The translations under genes were made by a program, and so were the position numbers. Of a DNA stretch of 64,000 bases, positions 26,827 through 35,172 are shown one piece after another (within the stretch, counting starts at the first letter, position 1; each line of letters begins with the position of its first letter). The DNA is taken from the NCBI RefSeq assembly GCF_001013905.1, contig NZ_LN831790.1, forward strand, positions 4,726,001 to 4,790,000, in the 5' to 3' direction. Under the pieces are notes generated by a model, which ran no database searches, had not been told where the DNA came from, and saw only the letters and a program-made list of their open reading frames with translations. Source of the stretch: Streptomyces leeuwenhoekii. GTDB taxonomy: Bacteria; Actinomycetota; Actinomycetes; Streptomycetales; Streptomycetaceae.

Positions 26827-28305
26827 CTATGCAGCCGCCCCGGCGGCGGACCGGCGTACGGGCGCGCGGTGGGCCGCCGAGGCGGGACGGCGTCGGCCGC
26901 GCGAGGTGGCGCCGCGCTTCTCGGGGCGTTCGACCACCGGTGCGGTGATGACGACCGGGACGCCGGAGGGGGCCTGGGCGCCGGTGATGCGGTGCAGGGC
27001 GTCTTCTCCGACGCGGACCTGGGTGGTCTGCGGGACGATGCCGGCCGCTGCCATGAGGCGGGTCATGCCGCGGCGCTGGTTCGGGGTGACCAGGGTGACG
27101 ACGCTGCCGGACTCGCCCGCGCGGGCGGTCCGGCCGCCGCGGTGGAGGTAGTCCTTGTGGTCGGCCGGTGGGTCGACGTTGACGACGAGGCCGAGGTTGT
27201 CGACGTGGATGCCGCGCGCCGCGACGTTGGTCGCCACCAACACGTTGACGTGCCCGGTCTTGAACTGCGTCAGCGTACGGGTGCGCTGGGTCTGCGACTT
27301 CCCGCCGTGCAGGGCGGCGGCGCGTACCCCGCTGTGCAGGAGGTGCTCGGTGAGGCGGTCGACGGCGTGCTTGGTGTCGAGAAACATGATCACTCGGCCG
27401 TCGCGTGCGGCGATCTCGACGGTGGCCGTGTGCTTGTCGGCGCCGTGGACGTGCAGTACGTGGTGCTCCATCGTCGTGACGGCACCGGCCGAGGGGTCGA
27501 CGGAGTGCACGACGGGATCGCTGAGGTAGCGGCGCACGAGCAGGTCGACGTTGCGGTCGAGGGTGGCGGAGAACAGCATGCGCTGGCCCTCGGGACGGAC
27601 CTGGTCGAGCAGGACGGTGACCTGCGGCATGAAGCCCATGTCGGCCATCTGGTCGGCCTCGTCGAGGACGGTGATGGAGACCTGGTCCAGTCGGCAGTCA
27701 CCGCGGTCGACGAGGTCCTTGAGGCGTCCCGGTGTGGCGACGACGACCTCCGCGCCACCGCGCAGCGCGCCGGCCTGCCTGCTGATCGACATTCCACCCA
27801 CGACCGTGGCCAGCCGCAGCTTCACGGAGCGGGCGTACGGCGCGAGCGCGTCGGTGACCTGCTGCGCCAGTTCACGCGTCGGTACGAGGATCAGCCCCAG
27901 CGGCTGCCTGGCCTCGGCACGCTGCCCGGCCGTACGGGCCAGCAACGCCAGACCGAAGGCGAGGGTCTTGCCGGATCCGGTGCGGCCACGGCCGAGGACG
28001 TCGCGGCCGGCGAGGGAGTTCGGCAGGGTCGCGGCCTGGATCGGGAAGGGCACGGCCACGCCCTCCGAGCCGAGTGCGGCCAGCAGCTCCCCGGGCATGT
28101 CGAGATCGGCGAAGCCCTCCACGGCGGGAAGCGCGGGGGTGATCGTCTTGGGGAGGGCGAACTCCCCCTGAACCCCACTGGACCGGCGGCCGTAACCGCC
28201 GGAACGGCTCGGGGCCGACGAATCGAAGCGGCTGCCGCCCCTGCCGGAGACGGTATTGCCGTTACGGGTGCGGGAAAAGCGGTCGTTCATGCGTGTGCGG
28301 TTCAT
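26827..28305 (-). CDS. DEAD-box ATP-dependent RNA helicase
   Basis: Four hundred and ninety-two residues from ATG 28305 with GAGGAAGG upstream. All motifs are present: Q motif FPIQAAT, Walker A GRGRTGSGKT, PTRELAQQ, TPGRLKD, VLDEADQMADMGF (DEAD), SAT, ARGIHVDN and HRGGRTAR, the last varying from HRIGRTGR. Arg/Ser-rich tails flank the two RecA domains. It sits behind a cold-shock gene and its terminator, an arrangement consistent with unwinding cold-stabilised RNA. Confidence 0.96.
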   Translation of the reverse strand: MNRTRMNDRFSRTRNGNTVSGRGGSRFDSSAPSRSGGYGRRSSGVQGEFALPKTITPALPAVEGFADLDMPGELLAALGSEGVAVPFPIQAATLPNSLAGRDVLGRGRTGSGKTLAFGLALLARTAGQRAEARQPLGLILVPTRELAQQVTDALAPYARSVKLRLATVVGGMSISRQAGALRGGAEVVVATPGRLKDLVDRGDCRLDQVSITVLDEADQMADMGFMPQVTVLLDQVRPEGQRMLFSATLDRNVDLLVRRYLSDPVVHSVDPSAGAVTTMEHHVLHVHGADKHTATVEIAARDGRVIMFLDTKHAVDRLTEHLLHSGVRAAALHGGKSQTQRTRTLTQFKTGHVNVLVATNVAARGIHVDNLGLVVNVDPPADHKDYLHRGGRTARAGESGSVVTLVTPNQRRGMTRLMAAAGIVPQTTQVRVGEDALHRITGAQAPSGVPVVITAPVVERPEKRGATSRGRRRPASAAHRAPVRRSAAGAAA

Positions 28306-28493
28306 GCGGAACCTTCCTCGATGCGGCACATATCAAGGAATTCCCGCAGTGATGAGCAGCACGGAGAATTGCAAGATCGAGCCAGTGGAACGCGAGCAGA
28401 TCTGGTCGCGGAAAATCTGTGCGGGGCGCGGTCCCAGGCCCTGAAATGAGGGATGGCCTGACGCGGATGTAATACGCTGCGGAAAATGCATGC

Positions 28494-28531
28494 AGCTGGG
28501 GCCCGCACCCCGAAGGATGCGGGCCCCAGCT
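28494..28531 (-). terminator. Terminator of the cold-shock gene
   Basis: AGCTGGGGCCCGCA (28494-28507) pairs perfectly with TGCGGGCCCCAGCT (28518-28531), a 14-bp stem with a 10-base loop, 18 bp beyond the cold-shock stop codon and ~190 bp before the helicase start. Read-through to the helicase is possible but partial. Confidence 0.85.
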
Positions 28532-28549
28532 ACAAAGTGCGCGTCAGCG

Positions 28550-28753
28550 TCAGGCGAGAACGATGTTCTCGGCCGTCGGGCCCTTCTGACCCTGCGCGAT
28601 GTCGAAGTTCACCTTCTGGCCTTCGAGCAGCTCGCGGAAGCCCTGGGCGGCGATGTTCGAGTAGTGGGCGAACACGTCGGCGCCGCCACCGTCCTGCTCG
28701 ATGAAGCCGAAGCCCTTTTCCGCGTTGAACCACTTCACGGTGCCAGTAGCCAT
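28550..28753 (-). CDS. Cold-shock protein, CspA family
   Basis: Sixty-seven residues, [20 protein letters not shown] (RNP1-type KGFGFIE) and DVFAHYSNI (RNP2-like), the canonical single OB-fold. It binds single-stranded nucleic acid and acts as an RNA chaperone. AAGGAG lies 9 bases before ATG 28753. An upstream perfect hairpin in the presumed 5' leader may control translation. It is the first gene of the cold-shock/helicase/CBS group. Confidence 0.97.
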   Translation of the reverse strand: MATGTVKWFNAEKGFGFIEQDGGGADVFAHYSNIAAQGFRELLEGQKVNFDIAQGQKGPTAENIVLA

Positions 28754-28780
28754 GTCATATCTCCTTTGGGGCAGTGCATC

Positions 28781-28803
28781 GGGATCCGCACTGTGCGGAT
28801 CCC
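28781..28803 (-). promoter_or_regulatory. 10-bp hairpin in the cold-shock leader
   Basis: GGGATCCGCA-CTG-TGCGGATCCC is a perfect inverted repeat, 27 bases from the cspA-like start codon and ~15 bases before its Shine-Dalgarno site. In RNA it would be a 10-bp stem with a 3-base loop. Confidence 0.6.
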
Positions 28804-29705
28804 GTGTCGCCGCATGATCACCCCGCCGGAAAAGACCGGAAATCCAGTAGTGCTCCCAGCGGCACAGAGAGAACCGGCTGGAGAGCACTCGAAGTTTCGG
28901 GAACCACAACTGCAACTGAGATAGACAGTAGCACGCCGCGGCGTCCTGTGTGCAATAAAAAATCCGACTCCACTTTCACCACAGAAAATCTGTCTGTGTG
29001 TTTCGTTGAAATCTCAGCTCCAGGGCACAGGTATTTATTCACCTGGAGCGCACGGTGGTGCCGGCGGTGGTCGCGTGCCTGCGGCCTGTGCGTCGGCATG
29101 GACGCGGCGTCCGGGTGCGGTCCGGCCATGGAAAGACCCTCCGTTCGAAGGGAACGGAGGGTCTTGCCTGTCTGACCTGCCACCCGGCCTGTGCCCGGCA
29201 GGATCCGGGCCGGCGGCACCCGTTTCAGGAGATCGGTCCACGCCTGCTCCGGGACTTCATGGACGCCGCTGTGGGAGCCTCGTGCCACGGTCGGACGGAA
29301 TCGCCGGGGTGCTCCGTCGTCCGGCACCGCCCACGTGAGCCGTGGATGTCAACCGTCGACGTGAGCCGTGGATGTCAGAAGCCTGCTGGTCCATAGCTCT
29401 GGCCATAGATCTGGAGCGGTACGGAAACGGAAGGCCCGTGGCGAGCTGCCGGATCCCCCGTAACCGGTGGGAGCCGGCCGCCTCGAGTCACGCCGCGCTC
29501 ATGCCTGAGACGTGACGTGTCCTTGTGCGTCCTCGAGTGCGGCGGCCTGGTCCTCCCCGAAGTCCGGGGCCTGGAAGGGGTCCGTGGCCGGAGGCGGCGA
29601 TGCCGTGGCAGAGCTGCGAGTCGCCCCTTCCGGAGCGGAGAACAGCGAGGTCAGATCGATGGGAGGTCTCCCTTTTCGGTGCGGATCCCTGGCGGGACGC
29701 AGAGC
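28804..29705. other. 900-bp stretch without a clear gene
   Basis: The part next to cspA (28900-29045) is notably AT-rich and probably holds its promoter. It includes GCTCCAGG (29019-29026) with its inverted partner CCTGGAGC after ~17 bases. A 13-bp perfect hairpin, AGACCCTCCGTTC with GAACGGAGGGTCT (29134-29164), stands alone. A 19-bp direct repeat ACGTGAGCCGTGGATGTCA occurs at 29333 and 29359. No open frame is convincing. Confidence 0.5.
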
Positions 29706-29927
29706 CTAGAGCTTGGTCATCTTGGCGTACGGGCTCAGGATCCGCTCCCGCGTCGACCCGAAGTCCACGAGTGTCGCGATCCCGTCCTCGACGCCGATCA
29801 CCCGGCCGAGGCCGTACATGTCGTGCGTCACCTGATCGCCCACGGCGAAGTGCTCGGGAGTACGCACGACCGGAGCCTTGAAGGGGCTGGTCGGCAAATG
29901 ACGCTTCAGTGCAGCAGGCTTAGTCAT
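29706..29927 (-). CDS. Small CarD/TRCF-RID-like protein
   Basis: Seventy-three residues from ATG 29927. HFAVGDQVTHDMYGLGRVIG, then DGIATLVDFGSTRERILSPY, resembles the Tudor-like RNA-polymerase-interacting fold of CarD/TRCF, but without the DNA-binding helical domain. It could equally be a free-standing Tudor/KOW-like domain. It is monocistronic and its function is unknown. Confidence 0.75.
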   Translation of the reverse strand: MTKPAALKRHLPTSPFKAPVVRTPEHFAVGDQVTHDMYGLGRVIGVEDGIATLVDFGSTRERILSPYAKMTKL

Positions 29928-30059
29928 CGTCCCCAGTATGCGCCCGCGGGGGCCCCGTTGGCTGCGGCCGTCCACGTCGGTTTGGACACAGATCCGGACG
30001 CCGACGTCCCCCTGATGTCGCCGAAGGCGTCCGGCCGCGGGTGGGGGTGATCCGGTGAG

Positions 30060-30545
30060 TCAAGGACGCGTCGGGAGCCAACCCCGCTGCACGGCGCGTA
30101 CGCCGGCCTCGAAGCGGTTGCGTGCGCTGAGGCGGTCCATCGGTTCCGAGGCGATCCGCCGGGCCGTGCGGTGCGACACCCCGAGCCGCTTGGCGGTCGT
30201 CTCGTCGGTGTGGCCCTCCGCGAGAAGCCTGAGGGCGGCCGCCTGCTGGCCGGTGAGCCCATTGGGATCGGTGGGGACGAGGTGGCCGAGCGGCTGGGCG
30301 GCCTCCCAGGTGGTCTCGAAGAGCGCGCACAGCGCGGTGAGCGTGCCCTGCCCGGTCAGGAGGACCGCGCCGGCCGCGGTGTCGTCGCTGCTGACCGAGA
30401 TCATGGCGATCCGCCGGTCCATGAGGATCATCCGTGTCGGCAGCGTCGGCACCGTGCTGACCCGGCCACCCAGCCGGGTCAGCCAGTCGGCGTGTTCGAC
30501 GGTGGGCCGATTGGCGCGGACGCTGTCGAGGTAGATCGTGCGCAT
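30060..30545 (-). pseudogene. 5'-truncated LuxR-type regulator
   Basis: The 161 codons from ATG 30545 match only the C-terminal half of the TrmB-like/LuxR family common in Streptomyces: RTIYLDSVRANRPTVEHADW, TRMILMDRRIAMISV, then the HTH LTGQQAAALRLLAEGHTDETTAKRLGVSHR. Similarity continues upstream in frame as LADLLGRGVR through 30575, overlapping the dinB stop. So the junction lies there and the N-terminal ~150 residues are gone. A functional single-HTH product is conceivable but the break looks like a deletion or insertion scar. Confidence 0.7.
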
Positions 30546-30571
30546 GCGCACCCCGCGGCCGAGCAGGTCGG

Positions 30572-31129
30572 CTAACCCATGGTCTTGGCGCCGTCCAGGG
30601 ACTCGCGGATGATGTCGGCGTGGCCGGCGTGCTGGGCGGTCTCGGCGATGATGTGCATCAGTACCCGGCGCGCCGACCATCGCGCGCCCGGCTCGGACCA
30701 CGGGGCTTTCGGCAGTGGTTGGGTGGCGTTCAGGTCGGGGAGGGTGGCGACCAGTTCGTCGGTTCGGCGCGCTACCTCGGCGTAGTCGAGGAGCACACCC
30801 TCCAGCGTCTCGCCGGGCAGCATCCGGAACTCGTCGGCCCGTCGAGCCAAGTCGGCCTCGGTCATGGCGGTGAAGTCGGGCATCGCCGAGGGGCCGTCGA
30901 GGATGAACTGCGCCCAGGCTCGCTCGACCGAAGTGACATGTTTGATCAGGCCGCCCAGACACAGCTGGCTGGCGGTGGTCCGGCGCCCGGCCTGCTCGTC
31001 GGTGAGGTCACGGGTGGTGAAGCGCAGGAAGTGCCGATGCTTGGCCAAGGACTCCAGCAGGTCGGCACGTTCGCCGGTGGGGGCCGAGTCGTGGGTGGCC
31101 GGTTCGTTGACAGTCGTGGTGCCGCTCAT
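30572..31129 (-). CDS. DinB-like (DUF664) metal-dependent protein
   Basis: One hundred and eighty-five residues. LLESLAKHRHFLRFTTRDLT, LCLGGLIKHVTSVERAW and MHIIAETAQHAGHADIIRE place the three histidines expected for the DinB four-helix metal site. DUF664 relatives include mycothiol- or bacillithiol-dependent transferases. It is followed after 26 bp, in the same direction, by the truncated LuxR gene. Confidence 0.9.
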   Translation of the reverse strand: MSGTTTVNEPATHDSAPTGERADLLESLAKHRHFLRFTTRDLTDEQAGRRTTASQLCLGGLIKHVTSVERAWAQFILDGPSAMPDFTAMTEADLARRADEFRMLPGETLEGVLLDYAEVARRTDELVATLPDLNATQPLPKAPWSEPGARWSARRVLMHIIAETAQHAGHADIIRESLDGAKTMG

Positions 31130-31342
31130 GATCGCTGCCTTCCGTGGTAGGTGTTCCGCCGGGCAGGAAAGACGCTAGGGGGCATATAGGGCAGGTCCTG
31201 ACCGCATGACCGCATGACCGGAGGAACAAGGATGCTGAGGCTTGACCTGGGACGTCTCTCGGGGCGGCGGGGCCTGTATGACCGCATGACGCACGACCGC
31301 TTCGTCCCGAAGCAACCTGGGTGAGGGCTCTGAGGGCTCTGC

Positions 31343-31510
31343 CCTAGGGCCTCTCGTTTGGATCATGCCGGGCTCGCGGGGCCTGGCACCCCGCCTCGCC
31401 GCGTTGTCGTCGGTTGCCATGGCTCCGCCATGGCGCCCTCCTCCGCCTTGCGATGCACGGCACCAGACCCCGCTCCCTGATCCGGCCTGATCCAAACGAA
31501 AGACCCTAGG
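31343..31510. repeat. MITE-like element with 29-bp imperfect terminal inverted repeats
   Basis: Left end 31343-31371 and right end 31482-31510 are inverted repeats beginning CCTAGG and containing CGTTTGGATCA with about four mismatches, bounding a 168-bp element. The interior is short and non-coding. Related sequence occurs at 13972-14010 (left-end type), and AACGAAAGACCCTAG of the right end recurs at 5233-5247, so this is a dispersed family within the window. Confidence 0.75.
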
Positions 31511-31636
31511 TTGGTGTGCCCCTTACCTGCGCTGATGGTCCGCAGGCGTCCGCGCTTGTACGTCGGCCATGTCACGCAGTCAGACACTCACCGCCGTCGC
31601 GAGGCGCGGGCCTGTACGTCTCGGTGGGGCGTGGTG

Positions 31637-31891
31637 TCAGCCTGTCGTCGTGCAGATGCTCGCTGTGGCGACGAAATCAGGCTCCGTGCTGGTGTACGCG
31701 GTGAGGGTGCGCTCCGGGTCGGTCGGTGGCGTCGGCGTCGGGCATCCCGAGGCAGAACTCGAGGACGAAGGCTCCGGCCGGGGGCCCGACGTTGGTTCAA
31801 TCCCATCGTTGATCGACTCTGTGAATGACCAACTGGCGACGACTAGCACGAGCCAACCGCCCACCAGCCACCCTTTCGTGCGCCTGCTCAT
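31637..31891 (-). CDS. Small membrane-anchored protein of unknown function
   Basis: Eighty-four residues from ATG 31891 with GGAG five bases upstream. A basic start (SRRTKGW) leads into one hydrophobic helix (LVGGWLVLVVASW), then a Ser/Thr/Pro-rich extracytoplasmic tail with three Cys. No family recognised; a secreted or membrane-attached protein is the only safe statement. Confidence 0.5.
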   Translation of the reverse strand: MSRRTKGWLVGGWLVLVVASWSFTESINDGIEPTSGPRPEPSSSSSASGCPTPTPPTDPERTLTAYTSTEPDFVATASICTTTG

Positions 31892-31961
31892 TACGCTCCC
31901 GTCCGAAGCCCCACGGCAAGCAGCAAGTCTGCCAGCCGAACGACATCGCGCCCACAGACCA

Positions 31962-31978
31962 CCGCGTTAGGAGAGAGG
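31962..31978. other. Candidate distal attachment site
   Basis: CCGCGTTAGGAGAGAGG resembles the tRNA-Arg anticodon arm at 45429-45445 (CCGCTTTAGGAGAGCGG on the plus strand), with the 7-base loop TTAGGAG identical. Tyrosine integrases often cross over in the anticodon loop with a 7-bp overlap. Against it, the tRNA 3' half that should lie immediately to the left is absent or decayed. Confidence 0.3.
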
Positions 31979-32145
31979 CTGGGGTGTCTTGGGGGTGACC
32001 TGCGGCTTGACCGGTCGAGCTAACAGGTGGGGATACGCCCGCTAGCTACTCTTGTTGACCGCAGTTGACCTCTGTATCTGGCACGGCTGTGGCACGCGAC
32101 GAACAGGCGGCCCGGAGCTTCGCCGGCCCTTCCGTTGCTGGGTGG

Positions 32146-32603
32146 TCAGCCACCATATCGGCTGCGCAAGTCCCCGGTGGTCCGAGACATCAGCCGGATC
32201 ACGCCTTGCGGCGACGCCTCTGCCAGCGGACGCTCCACCTGGGGGTCGTAAGCAGTCAGCCCGGTCTCCTTCTCGACGATGGTCGACAGGGTGAAGACCT
32301 TGCCAAGCACGACCGCAGCGTCATTCCCTGCATGCCAGTAGGGCACGGTGATGGTCACCTCGTCACCGAAGACGGACAGGTCGATGCCTGTGTCCGAGTG
32401 GCTTAAGTTCCGTACCCCTGCTCGTACTCCGTGATGTCCACTTCACCCAGCAGGGCCCGTGCCTGCGGGACTATTCGCTCCCAGGCTTCGAGGAGCCGGG
32501 CAGGGATCGGCTCGCTGTCTTCGGCTGCGGCCTCCATCGCCTCCAGAACCTCGTCCCAGGACTGCCCGTCACGCCGATTCAAGAAGTAGATGTCATAGCT
32601 CAC
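32146..32603 (-). pseudogene. Frameshifted DUF-type gene of unknown function
   Basis: Two adjoining frames read as one protein: SYDIYFLNRRDGQSWDEVLE through EYEQGYGT ending in TAA at 32403, then, in the -1 frame, SHSDTGIDLSVFGDE through DLRSRYGG ending at 32146. The continuity of sense across the junction (SVFGDEVTITVPYWHAGNDA) indicates a one-base loss around 32405-32412. The intact family (about 150 residues, unknown function) is recalled from streptomycetes. Start at GTG 32603 or ATG 32660. Confidence 0.75.
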
Positions 32604-32860
32604 CGCGCGATCGTAGGCACTCGTAGCGTTCCGAGGGCAGCGCTTGAGGTCGATGGCCACCCGAGAATCGGCTGACGGTCACCCAGACTCCCCGCTGTTC
32701 CCCGCTTGATCTGGGGTGGCTATGGTGCGGGCTACTCGGCCACAGCTGACGGACGGACTCACCGTACGGTGCGTTGTCAGTGCTGGCGGCTCTACAACCC
32801 TCGCCCGGCTCAGTGGTGCGGGTACCAGAGGCTTGGCCCGCAGTAGCCCCAGGGCCTGCG

Positions 32861-33988
32861 CTAGGAAGAATGATCGGGAAGCTGGCCGCGTCGGAGTAGT
32901 GCCCTCCCGGCAGCTAATGTCGCGTGGATCGCGGCCGCTGTGGTTGGTATTGAGGATTCTCCGCGCCTCCGTACGATGCTGATAAAAGCGCCTTCCACCC
33001 CACCTTCAACTATGGCTCCATGCACTAGGAACGGTTTGAGTTCCTCTGGCTGTGGAGGGATATGGATCAAAACCAACATCCCTGAATTGATTTTTACGGT
33101 TTCAATGTCTAGGTAGTCTGGGGGCGGGTAGAGGTGTTGTTCAAGAGCCGTCTGGTACTTTCGTTCGATGCCAGACTCAAATGGAACTGGGCAGATTTGC
33201 CTGATCTCTTCGCCCCCTGGAACTTTCTTTCCTTTCATTCCGACAACTACGATGCCGCCATGTTCGGCGTTGGCGAACCTGGCTACAGCTTGGGCAAGGG
33301 ATATCTTGCCACTGGGCATAGATAGGTCGTAGTGGGCGCTTTTCACGTCTAGCCAGGGACCTTCGGGCTGGCCAATAAGTACCTCGGCGCGGCCTCCTCG
33401 GAGCAGATCCAGAGTTGTTTGCCGTGTTAAAGAGCCACGCTGCATGGCGTCGAGTAGAGAGGTAATGTCCTTCCCTAGATCAAATAGATCCATGAGAGTT
33501 CTACCACGTAGCGACGGCAGGACCTTAATGTCGATGACGCAGGGGTTTGTGTAGTACTGATCCAACTGCCAGTCGGCAAGAATGCATCTTTTTCGAGTTA
33601 GGTAGGGGGTTAGTGCTTGTTCAAAACGGTTGACGGCATCAGGCTCAACGTCCTTATCCAAGTACTCATATGAAGTGAAGCCAACTCCGATATAGAGTTG
33701 ATCGGCTTCCAGGTGAAAGGAGACATTTTCAGTCGGTGACTCGTCATCGAAATATTCCTTCGGCACGTCCGCCACCAAGAGCGCTGTTTCTCCTTCTGAC
33801 GGGTCGCCCCAGAACCATTCCACGTAGGACTGGAGAGCCGATCGCAGGTCGACTGCTTTGACGCCTTCTAGGTCGTCAACGTGGCAGATGAAGGATCGAC
33901 CGTCTTCCGCCAATGGGAATTCGCTGCCACCGGTCACTAGCTTCTGTGCCTGAGAATTGAAGGTGACAGTCCTTTTAGTGCTCGCCAA
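32861..33988 (-). CDS. Schlafen/AlbA_2 domain protein
   Basis: Three hundred and seventy-five residues from a TTG start at 33988 with GGGAG five bases upstream. The C-terminal half carries the AlbA_2 signature: WLDVKSAHYDL, then ISLAQAVARFANAEHGGIVVVGMKG, and IETVKINSGMLVLIHIPPQP. The N-terminal ~190 residues have no recognised domain. AlbA_2 is a divergent nucleic-acid/ATP-associated domain found in transcriptional regulators and in several anti-phage systems. Codon use is much less GC-biased than that of neighbours, pointing to transfer. It is the second gene of a unit with the membrane protein 35 bp upstream. Confidence 0.85.
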   Translation of the reverse strand: MASTKRTVTFNSQAQKLVTGGSEFPLAEDGRSFICHVDDLEGVKAVDLRSALQSYVEWFWGDPSEGETALLVADVPKEYFDDESPTENVSFHLEADQLYIGVGFTSYEYLDKDVEPDAVNRFEQALTPYLTRKRCILADWQLDQYYTNPCVIDIKVLPSLRGRTLMDLFDLGKDITSLLDAMQRGSLTRQTTLDLLRGGRAEVLIGQPEGPWLDVKSAHYDLSMPSGKISLAQAVARFANAEHGGIVVVGMKGKKVPGGEEIRQICPVPFESGIERKYQTALEQHLYPPPDYLDIETVKINSGMLVLIHIPPQPEELKPFLVHGAIVEGGVEGAFISIVRRRGESSIPTTAAAIHATLAAGRALLRRGQLPDHSS

Positions 33989-34023
33989 ACTTGCTCCCGA
34001 TTAATCTGCGACCAAAGCGGTCC

Positions 34024-35172
34024 TCAGGTGTCGGCTGTACGAGGGGAGGCCTCGTTCCCGCCCTCTTCTTCTTTTAGGCTCCAGATTGTTGCCTCGATAC
34101 TTTCCCAGTTGATACGCTGAAGGAAGAATTCGAAGTCAAAATCCTTACGTAGCCGGCCCATTAGGGGTTCGACCCACCCGTAAGATCCCACATTTTCCTT
34201 CATTCGCCAGTTGAAGCGACGCTTAACCGTTATCCGTACCGAGACTTCGACCTGCAACGGGCGCACTTCTTCGTAGCTCATCTTCATGTAGTGTTTCGAA
34301 AAACTGAACGGGATACTGGCAGCGTATCCTTGACAGTGCACCCGGAGTTCTATATCGACTACTGGCCCTTGGATATTCAAGGCGCCCGCTCCGTGGCCTT
34401 CAGGCCGGTAGATTCTACTATCCTTGGGAAGGGTGAGTGAAAAGTGATGGTAGTATCTTCCATCGCGGGATGAAGCGGCGATGACTCGGATGACAATCTT
34501 CTTATTTCCTTCAATAATCTCCTCTTTGTCTCCCTCTCGAGCGCTATCGAAGCCTTCCCTGTCTGCCATGTCGCGAGAAAAGATCTCAAATAGACGATTG
34601 CTCAGGAGAACGTCTGGGAGATTCGCTCTGGAGTACTCTCGAATGGCTGCGGTTTCTCCCCTGTGTTGATTGAAGTAGTCGCTCAATTTGGTCGCAAGCG
34701 TTTCTAGCAACTCATATTCTGCCGCCTCCTTGATCAGTCTAAGGCCGGGTTCGTATGAGTCTGGATCGAAGAACTGAGACCTCTTTTCTTTGGGGGTGAA
34801 ACCTGCTCCCCACTGAGCTTTCAGAGCTGGCGCCTCAGCGAAGGCGGACCTCATGTGTGAACTCAAGCGCTCCGAAAAGTGATAATTTCGGACTCGCAGG
34901 GGAGTGCTGTCGCCCCGCTTCAAGAATGCTACAGTCTGAAACTTCGCGTCGTATACTTGCGGTTTAGTTTTTCTCGCGATGATGTAAATGACGCAAGTCA
35001 GGGTAAGGGTGAACCCCAAGAAAATGGAGATGGCGGGCCCGGCGATCTCGTATATACCAGCACTCAAAATGGCAATGGCAAAGGCTAGTAGGCCGGCAAG
35101 GGTGAGTGCTTCCGGGATGCTGCTGCGTGCCTCGCGAATGCGGGAAATAAAGCTGACCTCACTACCCTGCAC
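34024..35172 (-). CDS. Two-TM membrane protein of unknown function, partner of AlbA_2 gene
   Basis: About 382 residues. Two hydrophobic segments near the N terminus (LTLAGLLAFAIAILSAGIY and AISIFLGFTLTLTCVIYIIA) are followed by a ~300-residue cytoplasmic domain rich in charged residues, e.g. FSERLSSHMRSAFAEAPAL and YYHHFSLTLPKDSRIYRPEG. No domain recognised. Start uncertain: GTG 35172 is chosen because codon character changes there. Same low-GC, Ile/Lys/Phe-rich composition as the AlbA_2 gene. Confidence 0.75.
   Translation of the reverse strand: MQGSEVSFISRIREARSSIPEALTLAGLLAFAIAILSAGIYEIAGPAISIFLGFTLTLTCVIYIIARKTKPQVYDAKFQTVAFLKRGDSTPLRVRNYHFSERLSSHMRSAFAEAPALKAQWGAGFTPKEKRSQFFDPDSYEPGLRLIKEAAEYELLETLATKLSDYFNQHRGETAAIREYSRANLPDVLLSNRLFEIFSRDMADREGFDSAREGDKEEIIEGNKKIVIRVIAASSRDGRYYHHFSLTLPKDSRIYRPEGHGAGALNIQGPVVDIELRVHCQGYAASIPFSFSKHYMKMSYEEVRPLQVEVSVRITVKRRFNWRMKENVGSYGWVEPLMGRLRKDFDFEFFLQRINWESIEATIWSLKEEEGGNEASPRTADT

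Noticed and set aside
26650..28449. Large plus-strand frame opposite the DEAD-box helicase
   Set aside because: A shadow of the helicase gene in high-GC sequence; no domain, composition typical of antisense translation.
31788..31810. GGTTCAATCCC as a possible att-site/tRNA fragment at the AICE left side
   Set aside because: Only a four-of-five-pair T stem, inside a small open frame, with no match to tRNA-Arg(CCT).
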